Source of the DNA: Lacunisphaera sp.
GTDB lineage: Bacteria > Verrucomicrobiota > Verrucomicrobiia > Opitutales > Opitutaceae
Direction of reading: 5' to 3'
Length of the DNA stretch: 48,947 nt
NCBI GenBank assembly: GCA_029945855.1
Contig: JAQSDJ010000071.1
Coordinates: forward strand, 1 to 48,947
Part shown: positions 33,541 through 42,380 of the stretch, one piece after another
Layout: every line of letters starts with the position of its first letter
Numbering within the stretch: position 1 is the first letter of the stretch
Made by a program: the position numbers and the translations under genes
The notes under the pieces: model-generated
The model's input: only the letters and a program-made list of their open reading frames with translations
Database searches by the model: none
What the model was told of the DNA's origin: nothing

Positions 33541-35730
33541 ATGAACACCCTGTCCCGCCGCCGTTTTCTCAAGATCAGCGCTTCCACTTTGCTGGCGGCG
33601 GGTGTGGTCGGACGGGCCACGGCCGCCCTGGCCTCCGCGACCACCCGCGAACCGAAGTGCGTTCGGGAAGTGCCGACCTTCTGCGACATCTGTTTCTGGA
33701 AGTGCGGCGCGATCGCCAGCGTGCGCGACGGCAAGCTGTGGAAGATTGAGGGCAACCCCGCCGATCCGCTGTGTCGCGGCCGACTCTGCCCGCGGGGCAC
33801 CGGTGGCATCGGCGCCCATTCTGATCCGGACCGCCTCCGCACCCCGCTCATCCGCACCAACGAGCGCGGCGAGGAGAAATGGCAGGCCGTCACCTGGGAT
33901 GAGGCGCTGGAATACATCGCCGGGAAGATGCAGAAGATCAAGGCCGAGCACGGCCCCGAATCCATGGCGCTGTTCAGCCACGGCATCGGCGGCACCTTCC
34001 TCAAGCACACCCTCAAGGCCTACGGCACGGTCAACATTGCGGCTCCCTCCTTTGCCCAGTGCCGCGGTCCGCGGGACGTTGGTTTCCGCCTCACTTTCGG
34101 CGAGGATGTCGGTTCACCCGAGCGCACCGACATCGAGAATGCGCAATGCCTGGTCCTCATCGGCTCCCACCTGGGCGAGAACATGCACAATACCCAGGTG
34201 CAGGAGTTCGCCACCGCGGTCGGCCGCGGGGCGAGCGTCATCGTCGTCGACCCGCGCTTCTCGGTCGCCGCCAGCAAGGCCAAGTTCTACCTGCCGATCA
34301 AACCCGGCACCGACCTCGCCCTGGTCCTTGCCTGGATGAACGTCATCGTCACCGAGAAGCTCTACGATGCCGCCTACGTGGAGGAACATGGATTCGGCTT
34401 CGATCAGTTTGCCGCGTCGCTCACCGGCTACACGCCCGAGTGGGCTTATCCGGAAACCGGCATCGACCCGGACACGATCCGCGCCACTGCCCGCGAGATG
34501 GCCCGCTACCGTCCGGCCACCCTGGTTCACCCCGGCCGCCATGTGAATTGGAATGGCGATGATGCCCAGCGCAGTCGGGCCATCGCCCTGCTCAACGCCC
34601 TCCTCGGCAGTTGGGGCCGCAAGGGCGGCTTCTATACGCCCTCGAGCATGGACATGCCGGATTATCCGTATCCACCGTATCCGAAGCCGGCGAAACCGAA
34701 GGTGGACAACCCCGACCACAAATATCCCTTCGCCCACGAGGCCATCACGACGGGCATCCGGGACGCCACCATCACGGGCCAGCCATACCCGATCAAGGGG
34801 TGGATGGTCTACGCCACGAATCTCCTCCACGCCCTCCCGAATGAGGCCGAGACCATCCGCGCCATCCAGCAGCTCGACCTGCTCGTGGTGGTCGACGTGA
34901 TCCCGAGCGAAATCGCCGGCTGGGCCGATGTCGTGCTGCCGGAGTCCACCTACCTGGAGCGCCACGACGAGCTGAACGTCGAACTCTTCAAGGATCCCTT
35001 TGTCGCGCTCCGCCAGCCGGTCCTGGATTCGCCGGACGACCAGAAGCCCAACTGGTGGATCGCCAAAAAACTCGCCGAGAAACTCGGGCTGGGCGCCTTC
35101 TATCCGTGGAAGACGATCGAGGAATATCTGGAGCACCGCGTCACGGAGGCGGGGCTCGATTTCGCCGAGCTCAAGAAGAAAGGCATCATTCGCGGCCCCC
35201 GCCAGCCGATCTACTTCGAGGAAGGCGCCCCCGCCGAGTTCGGCACGCCCTCGGGCAAGATTGAGTTTTACTCCCCGCAGCTTGAAAAAGCCGGCTTCGA
35301 TCCCGTGCCGCGATACACCCCGCCCGTGGCCGGCCCGCCCGGAGCCTTCCGCCTCCTGTTCGGCCGGGCCCCGGTCCACTCCTTCAGCCGCACGCACACC
35401 AACCGGCTCCTCAGCGACATGATGGACGAGAACGCCGTCTGGGTGAACGCCGACATCGCCCGCCGCGCCGGTTTGAAAAGCGGCGACACGGTGCGCCTCA
35501 AGAACCAGGACGGCGTCCTGAGCAACCGCGTGAAGGTGAAGGCCACGGAGCGCATCCGGCCGGATTGCGTTTACCTCGTCCACGGCTTCGGCCACACCGC
35601 CCGCGGGATGCGCCACGCCTACGGCAAGGGCGCGAGCGACGCGCAGATGATCACCCGCTACAAGACCGACCCCCTCATGGGCGGCACCGCGATGAACGTG
35701 AATTTCGTCACCCTGGAGGCGGAGACCTGA
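33541..35730 (+). CDS. psrA: molybdopterin oxidoreductase catalytic subunit (PsrA/PhsA type)
   Basis: This Mo-bis-MGD enzyme has 729 residues from ATG 33541 (MNTLSRRRFLKISASTLLAA). The SRRRFLK twin-arginine signal predicts export of the folded protein. The 4Fe-4S motif is C48-x2-C51-x3-C55-x27-C83, and Cys174 in SFAQCRGPRD is the likely Mo ligand, fitting the polysulfide/thiosulfate-type (Cys) branch rather than Ser enzymes. GRHVNWNGDDAQRSRAIALL and LLFGRAPVHSFSRTHTN are typical of the family. The substrate is unresolved: polysulfide, thiosulfate, tetrathionate and arsenic oxyanions are all possible. psrB starts 3 bp downstream. An AT-rich patch upstream (33465-33540) may hold the promoter. 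Confidence 0.88.
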   Translation: MNTLSRRRFLKISASTLLAAGVVGRATAALASATTREPKCVREVPTFCDICFWKCGAIASVRDGKLWKIEGNPADPLCRGRLCPRGTGGIGAHSDPDRLRTPLIRTNERGEEKWQAVTWDEALEYIAGKMQKIKAEHGPESMALFSHGIGGTFLKHTLKAYGTVNIAAPSFAQCRGPRDVGFRLTFGEDVGSPERTDIENAQCLVLIGSHLGENMHNTQVQEFATAVGRGASVIVVDPRFSVAASKAKFYLPIKPGTDLALVLAWMNVIVTEKLYDAAYVEEHGFGFDQFAASLTGYTPEWAYPETGIDPDTIRATAREMARYRPATLVHPGRHVNWNGDDAQRSRAIALLNALLGSWGRKGGFYTPSSMDMPDYPYPPYPKPAKPKVDNPDHKYPFAHEAITTGIRDATITGQPYPIKGWMVYATNLLHALPNEAETIRAIQQLDLLVVVDVIPSEIAGWADVVLPESTYLERHDELNVELFKDPFVALRQPVLDSPDDQKPNWWIAKKLAEKLGLGAFYPWKTIEEYLEHRVTEAGLDFAELKKKGIIRGPRQPIYFEEGAPAEFGTPSGKIEFYSPQLEKAGFDPVPRYTPPVAGPPGAFRLLFGRAPVHSFSRTHTNRLLSDMMDENAVWVNADIARRAGLKSGDTVRLKNQDGVLSNRVKVKATERIRPDCVYLVHGFGHTARGMRHAYGKGASDAQMITRYKTDPLMGGTAMNVNFVTLEAET

Positions 35731-35733
35731 CCC

Positions 35734-36267
35734 ATGCGCTATGTAATGGTCATCGATACGAAACGCTGCGTCGGCTGCATGGACTGCGTCGTCGCCTGCA
35801 AGACGGAGAACAATGTGCCGGAGGGCTATAACCGCGACTGGATCACCGAGGAGGTGCGCGGAAAGAATCCCACGCTGCAGATGGAAATCCGCTCGGAGCG
35901 GTGCAACCACTGCGACCGCCCCCCGTGCGTGTATTGCTGCCCGACGGGGGCCAGCCACATCCATGAGGGTGGGGTGGTGCTCGTCACCCACGAGAAATGC
36001 ATCGGCTGCAAGGCCTGCATCGCCGCCTGCCCCTACGATGCCCGTTTCGTCCACCCCGAGGGCTACATCGACAAGTGCACCTTCTGCATCCACCGCGTCG
36101 AGCAGGGCCTCAAGCCCGCCTGTGTCTCGGTCTGCCCGACGCACTGCATGCACTTCGGTGACCTCGAGGATCCTCAGAGCGAGGTCGCCCGTCTGCTCAG
36201 TTCTCGCGCCCACCACTCGCTGCTGCCGCAAACCGGCTGCCAGCCCCATGTTTTCTACCTCACCTGA
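35734..36267 (+). CDS. psrB: four-cluster ferredoxin-like subunit (PsrB type)
   Basis: The protein has 177 residues and no signal peptide, consistent with export in complex with the Tat-bearing catalytic subunit. Four 4Fe-4S cluster motifs are visible: CVGCMDCVVACK (12-23), CNHCDRPPCVYCCP (about 58-71), CIGCKACIAACP (about 90-101) and CTFCIHR followed by CVSVCP (about 118-139). It shuttles electrons between the Mo centre and the membrane NrfD-like subunit encoded 6 bp downstream. Confidence 0.93.
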   Translation: MRYVMVIDTKRCVGCMDCVVACKTENNVPEGYNRDWITEEVRGKNPTLQMEIRSERCNHCDRPPCVYCCPTGASHIHEGGVVLVTHEKCIGCKACIAACPYDARFVHPEGYIDKCTFCIHRVEQGLKPACVSVCPTHCMHFGDLEDPQSEVARLLSSRAHHSLLPQTGCQPHVFYLT

Positions 36268-36273
36268 ACCGCC

Positions 36274-37326
36274 ATGCCCCTCGAACTGACCACCACCCGA
36301 CATAATCCCGGGATTGACCCCCTGCTACACGCCTGGGGTTGGGAAATTCCGGTCTATCTTTTCATCGGCGGTCTCGTAGCCGGGCTCATGATCATCGCGG
36401 GTGTCCGCCTGCTCGTGGCCAAGCCCCGGGAGCGCCAGGCCATGGTCTGCTGCACCCTCGGGCCCCTCGTCGGCCTGGCGCTGCTCAGCCTCGGCATGCT
36501 GGCCCTGTTCATGGATCTCTCGCACAAGCTCTATGTGTGGCGGCTCTACCTCTCGTTCGAGCCGACCGCACCCATGTCGTGGGGTTCGTATATTCTGCTC
36601 CTCGTTTATCCGGCCCTTCTGGCGAACGCCCTCACGCATCTGCCGGAAGCGATTCCTTCCCTGGCCAAGCGGTTCCCGGTGCTGCTGACGATCAGTGACT
36701 ATATCCTCGCCCGGCAGCGCATGGTGATCAGCATCGGCGTGAGCAACATGCTCATCGGCGTCGCGCTGGGCGTCTACACCGGTGTCCTGATCAGCGGCCT
36801 GCCGGCTCGGCCGCTGTGGAACACCTCGCTCCTCGGGCCGCTGTTCCTTTTCTCCGGGCTCTCCACCGCCGCGGCGCTGCTCCATGCCATTCTGGTCATT
36901 TCCATGAAGGAGGAGGACCGGCCGGCGTTCGCCGACATTCTGCTCACCTCGCTCGCCCGCTGGTCGCAGGGCCGCGGGCCGGATACCAGCATCGCCCCGA
37001 TCCTGACCCGGGCCGACAACAGTTTTCTCACCATCGAACTGGGTCTGCTGATGCTCTTCCTCATCGGCCTGGTGACCTCGACCGAAGTCAATGCGCAGGC
37101 TGCGGCGCTGTTGCTCACTGGGGCCTATGCCGCGCCGTTCTGGGTGCTGGTGATCGGCATCGGCATCATCACCCCGCTCATTTTGCAGTTTCTCGAATTG
37201 CAGAACCGCATCCGCCACACCCTCGCGCCCGCGGTCCTCGTGCTGGTCGGCGGCCTGGCGCTGCGGTTCATCCTCGTTTTCGCGGGCCAGGAAAGCCACT
37301 GGCTGCGCGTCGTCGCCGGCCCCTGA
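36274..37326 (+). CDS. psrC: NrfD/PsrC-like integral membrane subunit
   Basis: The protein has 350 residues with eight to nine hydrophobic helices. The N-terminal WGWEIPVYLFIGGLVAGLM and the middle MVISIGVSNMLIGVALGVYTGVLIS match the NrfD/PsrC family, which exchanges electrons with menaquinone and anchors the Psr complex. The menaquinone would come from the menC/menE pathway, also encoded in this window. The 28-bp gap to the next gene is short enough for one operon. Confidence 0.92.
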   Translation: MPLELTTTRHNPGIDPLLHAWGWEIPVYLFIGGLVAGLMIIAGVRLLVAKPRERQAMVCCTLGPLVGLALLSLGMLALFMDLSHKLYVWRLYLSFEPTAPMSWGSYILLLVYPALLANALTHLPEAIPSLAKRFPVLLTISDYILARQRMVISIGVSNMLIGVALGVYTGVLISGLPARPLWNTSLLGPLFLFSGLSTAAALLHAILVISMKEEDRPAFADILLTSLARWSQGRGPDTSIAPILTRADNSFLTIELGLLMLFLIGLVTSTEVNAQAAALLLTGAYAAPFWVLVIGIGIITPLILQFLELQNRIRHTLAPAVLVLVGGLALRFILVFAGQESHWLRVVAGP

Positions 37327-37354
37327 GCCGGACAAGCTACCGGCCATCCCCGCC

Positions 37355-37885
37355 ATGTCCCATCCCAACCTCCCCCCTAAACCTTACCTGAATCCCTACC
37401 TCGCGGGATTCGGCCTCGGCCTCGTGCTCCTCACGACTTTTATCGTGATGGGCCGCGGACTCGGCGCCTCCGGCGCCTTCACCTCGGTGGTCGCCACGGC
37501 GGTGCATGCCGTCGCTCCCGCTCACGCGGAGAACAACGCCTTTTATGCCGAATATCTCGGCGATGGCACCAAGAGCCCGCTGAAGGACTGGCTCGTGTTC
37601 GAGGTCCTGGGCGTCTTCATCGGCGGCCTGCTCTCGGGCGCCTTCGCCAATCGCCTGAAGGTGACCGTGGAAAAAGGCCCGAACATCTCGACCCGGTGGC
37701 GGCTGCTGCTGGCTTTCGTCGGTGGGGCCATCCTCGCGGTCGGCGCCAAGCTGGCCCTCGGCTGCATGAGCGGTCAGGCGCTCAGCGGCGGGGCTCTGCT
37801 GAATCTCGGCAGCTGGGTGGCCATGATGTGCATCTTCGGCGGTGCTTACGCACTGGCCTGGTTTGTCCGGAGGCAATGGCTATGA
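37355..37885 (+). CDS. YeeE/YedE family transporter, first half-size protein
   Basis: The 176-residue membrane protein has about four hydrophobic segments and the conserved YeeE/YedE Cys motif in LALGCMSGQALSGG (about 127-140). Bacterial YeeE (TsuA) takes up thiosulfate through three such cysteines. Here the family is split over two adjacent genes; this one overlaps the next by the ATGA at 37882-37885, so they probably act together as a heteromeric sulfur-compound channel next to a putative sulfur-respiratory enzyme. A large periplasmic loop around residues 40-70 (HAENNAFYAEYLGDGTKSPLKD) is unusual. Confidence 0.85.
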   Translation: MSHPNLPPKPYLNPYLAGFGLGLVLLTTFIVMGRGLGASGAFTSVVATAVHAVAPAHAENNAFYAEYLGDGTKSPLKDWLVFEVLGVFIGGLLSGAFANRLKVTVEKGPNISTRWRLLLAFVGGAILAVGAKLALGCMSGQALSGGALLNLGSWVAMMCIFGGAYALAWFVRRQWL

Positions 37886-38865
37886 ACGCTCCCTTCTATT
37901 CGTTCGGCCTGTTCAGCGACGAGTTCTCGCTCATCGTCGCCTTCGTCATCGGCGTGGGCTTCGGTTTCTGCCTCGAGCAGGCCGGTTTTGGCAGCGCCCG
38001 CAAGCTCACCGCCCAGTTCTACTTCAGCGACCTCTCGGTGCTGAAGGTGATGTTCACCGCCATCGTGACCGCGATGTCCGGGCTGTATGTGGTTTCGCGC
38101 CTGGGCCTCGTCGATCTGTCGCTCGTGCACCTGACGCCCACGTTCCTTCTGCCGCAGATCGCCGGCGGCCTGCTCCTCGGCGTGGGTTTCGTCATCGGCG
38201 GTTATTGTCCCGGCACCTCGGTTGTCTCGGCCGCCACCGGCCGGATCGACGCCGTGTTTTACCTGCTCGGCATCATGGCGGGCCTGTTTGGCTATGCTGA
38301 AATCTATCCGTATATCGCGGACTGCACGCAGATGACGTCCATGGGTGAGTTGACGATCCCCGGATGGACCGGGCTGCCTTATGGGGTGGTGGTCTTCGGG
38401 GTCGTGGTCATGGCGATCGGCGCTTTCATCGCTGCCGAGTGGGCCGAGAAACTGCTGGGCGGTGTCACGCCGCCCGCGGATTCGCTGACCGGTTCGCCGC
38501 GTCCCCTCAATGCCGCCCGCCTGCTGATGCTGGGGCTCCTCGCGGTGGGCGCATTCGCCGCCATCGGGGGCAATCCCTACCACGAAGGCCGGGTGACGAT
38601 CGATACCCGCGAACTGGCCCGTCTCTCCAGTGTCACCGCGGACCGTCTCGCTCCCGCCGAACTGGCCGACTGGCTGGTCACCGGCCGCGCCGACTATCTT
38701 CTCATCGATCTGCGTTCCGCCGAGGAGTTCGCCGCCCACCGGATCCCCGGGGCGCAACATGTGCCCTTGGCGCAGCTGACCGACCAAGTCGCCTCCCGGG
38801 CGGAAAAGATCGTGCTCTACGCCAAGGACGATGTGCCCGCGGCCCAAGCCTGGATCCTGCTGTAG
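37882..38865 (+). CDS. YeeE/YedE transporter half fused to a rhodanese-like domain, ended early by TAG
   Basis: ATG 37882 is preceded at suitable spacing by GGAGG (37869-37873) and overlaps the previous stop. Residues 1-200 are membrane segments with the YeeE motif GGYCPGTSVVSAATGR (about 108-123). Residues about 240-327 begin a rhodanese domain (YLLIDLRSAEEFAAHRIPGAQHVPL). The active-site loop reads VLYAKDDVP, so the catalytic Cys is replaced by Ala and sulfurtransferase activity is unlikely. Translation meets TAG at 38863-38865 in the middle of this domain, and homologous sequence continues in frame afterwards (see 38866-39141). Confidence 0.8.
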   Translation: MNAPFYSFGLFSDEFSLIVAFVIGVGFGFCLEQAGFGSARKLTAQFYFSDLSVLKVMFTAIVTAMSGLYVVSRLGLVDLSLVHLTPTFLLPQIAGGLLLGVGFVIGGYCPGTSVVSAATGRIDAVFYLLGIMAGLFGYAEIYPYIADCTQMTSMGELTIPGWTGLPYGVVVFGVVVMAIGAFIAAEWAEKLLGGVTPPADSLTGSPRPLNAARLLMLGLLAVGAFAAIGGNPYHEGRVTIDTRELARLSSVTADRLAPAELADWLVTGRADYLLIDLRSAEEFAAHRIPGAQHVPLAQLTDQVASRAEKIVLYAKDDVPAAQAWILL

Positions 38866-39141
38866 GCCCAGGGCTTCAAATCCGTCTACACGCTCGCCGG
38901 CGGGCTCGATGCCTGGGACGCCGAGGTTTTGTTCCCCGCGCAACCGGCGGAGGAAACACCCGAAGCGAAGGCGGCTTTTGCCAAGAGCTCCGCCCTCGCG
39001 AAGCATTTTGGCGGCACCCCTCGCGGGGTTTCCAGCGGGGCCACGGACCAGTTGCCGACCCTGACGCCGCCTCCTCCTCCGACTGACACTCCCGCCAAAC
39101 CGGGAGAGACGCCGAAGAAAAAGAAGCGCGAAGGCTGCTAG
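38866..39141 (+). pseudogene. in-frame continuation of the rhodanese domain beyond a TAG stop
   Basis: Reading on in the same frame gives AQGFKSVYTLAGGLDAWDAEV, exactly the usual end of a rhodanese domain, then an Ala/Glu-rich helix, a Pro-rich stretch (LTPPPPPTDTP) and a Lys-rich tail ending KKKKREGC before TAG at 39139-39141. A single substitution (for example CAG or CGG to TAG) would explain the break. It may be a real nonsense mutation, an assembly error or a readthrough site. I see no selenocysteine or pyrrolysine evidence. Confidence 0.65.
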
Positions 39142-39202
39142 CCTCATTCGCCGCTGTTGGCGGCATCCTCCTGACCGGCCCGCTGTCCTCGTTCTCATCC
39201 CC

Positions 39203-39613
39203 ATGCGCCCCGGCCATCCACATCCCAAGGTCTTCAGCCGGCGAACCCTTTTGTGGATGCTCGCGTCCGTGCCCCTCGCTTGGGCGCTCGGGCCCATGCT
39301 GCGGCGGGTGCGGGTGCAAAACCAGCCGGCCCCGGTGCCAATTCCGCCGGATGTGCCCACCGGGTTGAGCGTGGCCGGCGAGGCCATCGTGCACCGCGGC
39401 CCCGACGGCACCGTGCGGGCCTTTGCGTCCCGCTGCACTCATCTCGGTTGCCGGCTGGACCGGATCAAGGACGGCACGATCGTGTGTCCCTGCCACGGCT
39501 CGAGCTTCGCGGCCGACGGCCGCGTGTTGACGGGGCCGGCCGTGCGCCCGCTCGCCCCCCTGCGCGTCCTTCCGGACGCGGCCACCGGAGGCTGGATCGC
39601 CCATGCCGGCTGA
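39203..39613 (+). CDS. Rieske [2Fe-2S] protein
   Basis: The protein has 136 residues. The N-terminus has twin arginines and a hydrophobic anchor (SRRTLLWMLASVPLAWALG), suggesting Tat export and membrane anchoring. The cluster-binding boxes are CTHLGC and CPCHGSS, with the usual 16-residue spacing, and GPAVRPLAPLRV follows. The short length matches minimal bc-type Rieske subunits. The stop overlaps the start of the cytochrome b/multiheme gene by 11 bp, so the two should be co-translated and form one quinol-oxidising complex. Confidence 0.92.
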   Translation: MRPGHPHPKVFSRRTLLWMLASVPLAWALGPMLRRVRVQNQPAPVPIPPDVPTGLSVAGEAIVHRGPDGTVRAFASRCTHLGCRLDRIKDGTIVCPCHGSSFAADGRVLTGPAVRPLAPLRVLPDAATGGWIAHAG

Positions 39614-42380
39614 ACGCGAAAGTGAGCCGCGCCGGTTCCTGACATTTCGCGGCGTCACGACGGGCGATGTGGCGATCGCCGCCTTCGGGTTGTGCGCCAT
39701 ATCGGGCATGCTGCTCGCCGGGGCCTTCGACCCCCGCGATGGCGCCCGTTCCATCGCCGAGTGGCTGCTGGGCAACCCGGGGGCGGTGTTTTTGCGCAAT
39801 GTGCATTACTGGACGGCGCAGCTGTTCCTCGTCTTCACCGGCCTGCATGTCTGGGATCACTTCCAGGCGGCGACCGAGACCCGGGTGAAACCCGCGGTCT
39901 GGCTGCGGCTGGTCCTGAGCGTGCCGGTCATTGCCTTTCTGATGTTGTCGGGGTTCCTCCTCCGCGGCGATGCCGACGCCCGGCAAGCCCAGCTTATCTT
40001 CACGGAGGCGATCACCCTGATCCCGTTCGCCGGGCCGTCGCTAGCAACGCTCCTCGTGGGCACGGGCGACCACTTGATGGTCGTGTATGTGCAGCATGCG
40101 GCGACCGCGACCATCATCGTGTGGCTGGTCATCATCGAGCATGCCCGCCGGCTCTGGCCGAAATCCGGGATCTTCACCGTCGTCTCACTGGCCGCCGGGG
40201 CGTTGGCGTTCGTGCTGTCGCCGGGTTTGCACGACGGGCTGGACGCCCTGGTGAAGGGGCCGTGGTATTTCCTCGGCCTGCAGGAAATCCTGCATTGGAC
40301 GAGCTGGCCCTTGGCCGTCCTGGTCGCCGGAGGGCTCTTGCTGGGACTGATGGTGATGCTCCCGCGCATGACTGAGGTGTGGGCGATGCGAACGAAAACC
40401 TTTCTGCTGATGACCGGCGGCGTCTACCTCATCCTCTGCGGCGTCGGTTTGTTTCTGCGCGGTGAAAACTGGAGCTGGCGGCCCAACTGGCCGGCCGGAC
40501 GAAGCGATCTGCGGCCCGGATTCATCATCCCGGCTGCGCCGAATCCAGCCATTGTCATTCCCGCCAAACTGCCGGTGGTGCTGGGCCGCCCGGAAGGCTG
40601 CCTCGTCTGCCATGGTGACATCACGGGGCTGGGGGATGCGCACCGCCCCGAGAGCATTGGCTGCGCGTCGTGCCACGAGGGCGACCGGTTCACCCTGGAC
40701 AAGGAGCGGGCGCATGCCGGCATGATCCTTGTGCCAGGCAATCTCGCCGATGCACCGCGCACCTGCGGGCTGGCCGGGTGCCACACCGACATCATTCCCC
40801 GGGTGGAGCGCTCGATCATGACGACCTTCTCAGGTGTCATCTCGGCCAACCGGCGGGTCTTCGGGGAGACCGCCCCGATTGCGGCCGCCCCGCCCCACGT
40901 GCGCGACCTCGGCACTTCTGCGGCGGACAGTCACCTGAGGCAGCTCTGCGTCTCCTGTCACCTCGGTCAGGAAAAGATCGCCTGGGGCCCGATCGTCCAG
41001 GAGTCCCGGGGCGGCGGGTGCAATGCCTGCCACCTCGTTTACGACCAGGCTGCCACGGAAGGCCTGGCCCGCTACGAGGCCGCCCCGCTCGGTGCCCGCG
41101 GTGAGATTCCGAAAGTTCATCCCGCACTTTCCGTCAACGCGGACAACAGCCACTGCTTCGGTTGCCACAGCCGCTCGGGCCGCATTTCGACGAATTACGA
41201 AGGCTGGCACGAGATGCACGAGCCCCCGCCCGCCGCCGCACTGCTGGCCGATCAAACGTCCACGCCCGCGCAGTTCCGGCAATTGGACGACGGCCGCTAT
41301 TTCACGCGCATGACCCCGGACGTCCACCAGGAGCGTGGCATGGACTGCATCGATTGCCATACCGCCACCGAGGTTATGGGCGATGGGCGGACGGTGGCGC
41401 ACAAGAATCAACAGGTGCAGATCAGGTGCGAGGACTGCCACGCCCGCCCGTTGGCCTCGATGCCGGCGGCGATGCTTGATCCGGAATCCCTCAAGCTGCT
41501 CGCGATCCGGAAATGGACGTTGGAGTCAGCCCAGCGCTTCGGGACCACCCGCACGGGCAGTGCCCTCTTCAATGTCACGGTCGACGCCAGCGGCGTGGGT
41601 CAGTTGAAGCGCAAGCGCACCGGCCAGCCGGCCGAGTTGCGGGCCCCGCTCGCCGTCTGTGTGGAAGGCAACGGCCACGACCGGCTGACCTGCAATGCCT
41701 GTCACGCGGCGTGGGCTCCCCGGTGCGCCTCCTGTCATACCTCCTTCAAGCCGGACCTGGAGGGTTACGACCATCTCACCCAGATGCCGACCAAGGGAGC
41801 TTGGGTGGAATCGTCCGGGGGATTCGAGACCGCGCCCCCGACGCTCGGCATCCGCACCGATCCGGCCGACGCGACCCGGCCGCAAGGCGTGGTGGACACC
41901 TTCGTGCCCGGCATGATCATGGAACTGGACCGCAACATGCAGTCCGGCCAGTCGGCCGACCCGGTGTTCCGGCGGATGTATGCCCGCACCTTCGCCCACA
42001 CCATCCGCCGCGAGGCACGGTCCTGCCAGTCGTGTCACAACGATCCGGTTGCGCTCGGCTACGGCCGCGGTGAGTTGCGCTACGTTGTGGCGGACGGGGT
42101 GGGGCGCTGGCAATTCACCCCGCTGCACGAGAGCCTGCCCCAGGACGGGCTGCCGGCCGATGCCTGGGTTGGATTTCTCCAATCGAGGAACGGAATGTTG
42201 TCCACGCGGGATGAGGTGCGCTCCTTCACCCCCGAGGAGCAGCGCCGGATACTGCAGGTGGGCGCCTGCCTGACCTGTCATGCCGGGGACTCCCCGGTGA
42301 TGAAGCAGGCCATAGCTGATTTCGCGGGCGCGCTTTCGCGTCGCCACACCTCGTGCATGGTCCCGTCTTGGCCCAAGTAA
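39603..42380 (+). CDS. cytochrome b fused to a 12-heme c-type cytochrome
   Basis: The protein has 925 residues. The N-terminal ~295 form a complete cytochrome b with two bis-His heme pairs, H68/H82 (x13) and H165/H180 (x14, b6f-type spacing), the Qo motif as PWYF (220-223, replacing PEWY) and seven or more hydrophobic segments ending in LFLRGENWSW. From residue 333 there are twelve heme c sites: eleven CxxCH (starting at C333, 354, 449, 473, 518, 582, 609, 697, 708, 808 and 889) and one CX4CH (C388-H394). This replaces cytochrome c1. With the Rieske protein it probably moves electrons between menaquinol and periplasmic carriers. Fusions of b- and multiheme c-cytochromes are known elsewhere (for example CbcL of Geobacter, with a different layout). 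Confidence 0.92.
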   Translation: MPAERESEPRRFLTFRGVTTGDVAIAAFGLCAISGMLLAGAFDPRDGARSIAEWLLGNPGAVFLRNVHYWTAQLFLVFTGLHVWDHFQAATETRVKPAVWLRLVLSVPVIAFLMLSGFLLRGDADARQAQLIFTEAITLIPFAGPSLATLLVGTGDHLMVVYVQHAATATIIVWLVIIEHARRLWPKSGIFTVVSLAAGALAFVLSPGLHDGLDALVKGPWYFLGLQEILHWTSWPLAVLVAGGLLLGLMVMLPRMTEVWAMRTKTFLLMTGGVYLILCGVGLFLRGENWSWRPNWPAGRSDLRPGFIIPAAPNPAIVIPAKLPVVLGRPEGCLVCHGDITGLGDAHRPESIGCASCHEGDRFTLDKERAHAGMILVPGNLADAPRTCGLAGCHTDIIPRVERSIMTTFSGVISANRRVFGETAPIAAAPPHVRDLGTSAADSHLRQLCVSCHLGQEKIAWGPIVQESRGGGCNACHLVYDQAATEGLARYEAAPLGARGEIPKVHPALSVNADNSHCFGCHSRSGRISTNYEGWHEMHEPPPAAALLADQTSTPAQFRQLDDGRYFTRMTPDVHQERGMDCIDCHTATEVMGDGRTVAHKNQQVQIRCEDCHARPLASMPAAMLDPESLKLLAIRKWTLESAQRFGTTRTGSALFNVTVDASGVGQLKRKRTGQPAELRAPLAVCVEGNGHDRLTCNACHAAWAPRCASCHTSFKPDLEGYDHLTQMPTKGAWVESSGGFETAPPTLGIRTDPADATRPQGVVDTFVPGMIMELDRNMQSGQSADPVFRRMYARTFAHTIRREARSCQSCHNDPVALGYGRGELRYVVADGVGRWQFTPLHESLPQDGLPADAWVGFLQSRNGMLSTRDEVRSFTPEEQRRILQVGACLTCHAGDSPVMKQAIADFAGALSRRHTSCMVPSWPK

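Noticed and set aside
31840-34008. 722-codon minus-strand open frame
   Set aside because: It crosses the FadL-type gene and start of psrA, has shadow composition and no recognisable domain.
34114-36303. 729-codon minus-strand open frame
   Set aside because: Antisense to psrA and psrB with no motif; an artefact of GC-rich codon usage.
38863-38865. TAG as a selenocysteine- or pyrrolysine-type recoding site
   Set aside because: TAG is not a selenocysteine codon, no Pyl genes are visible, and rhodanese alignments need no special residue there; mutation or error is simpler.
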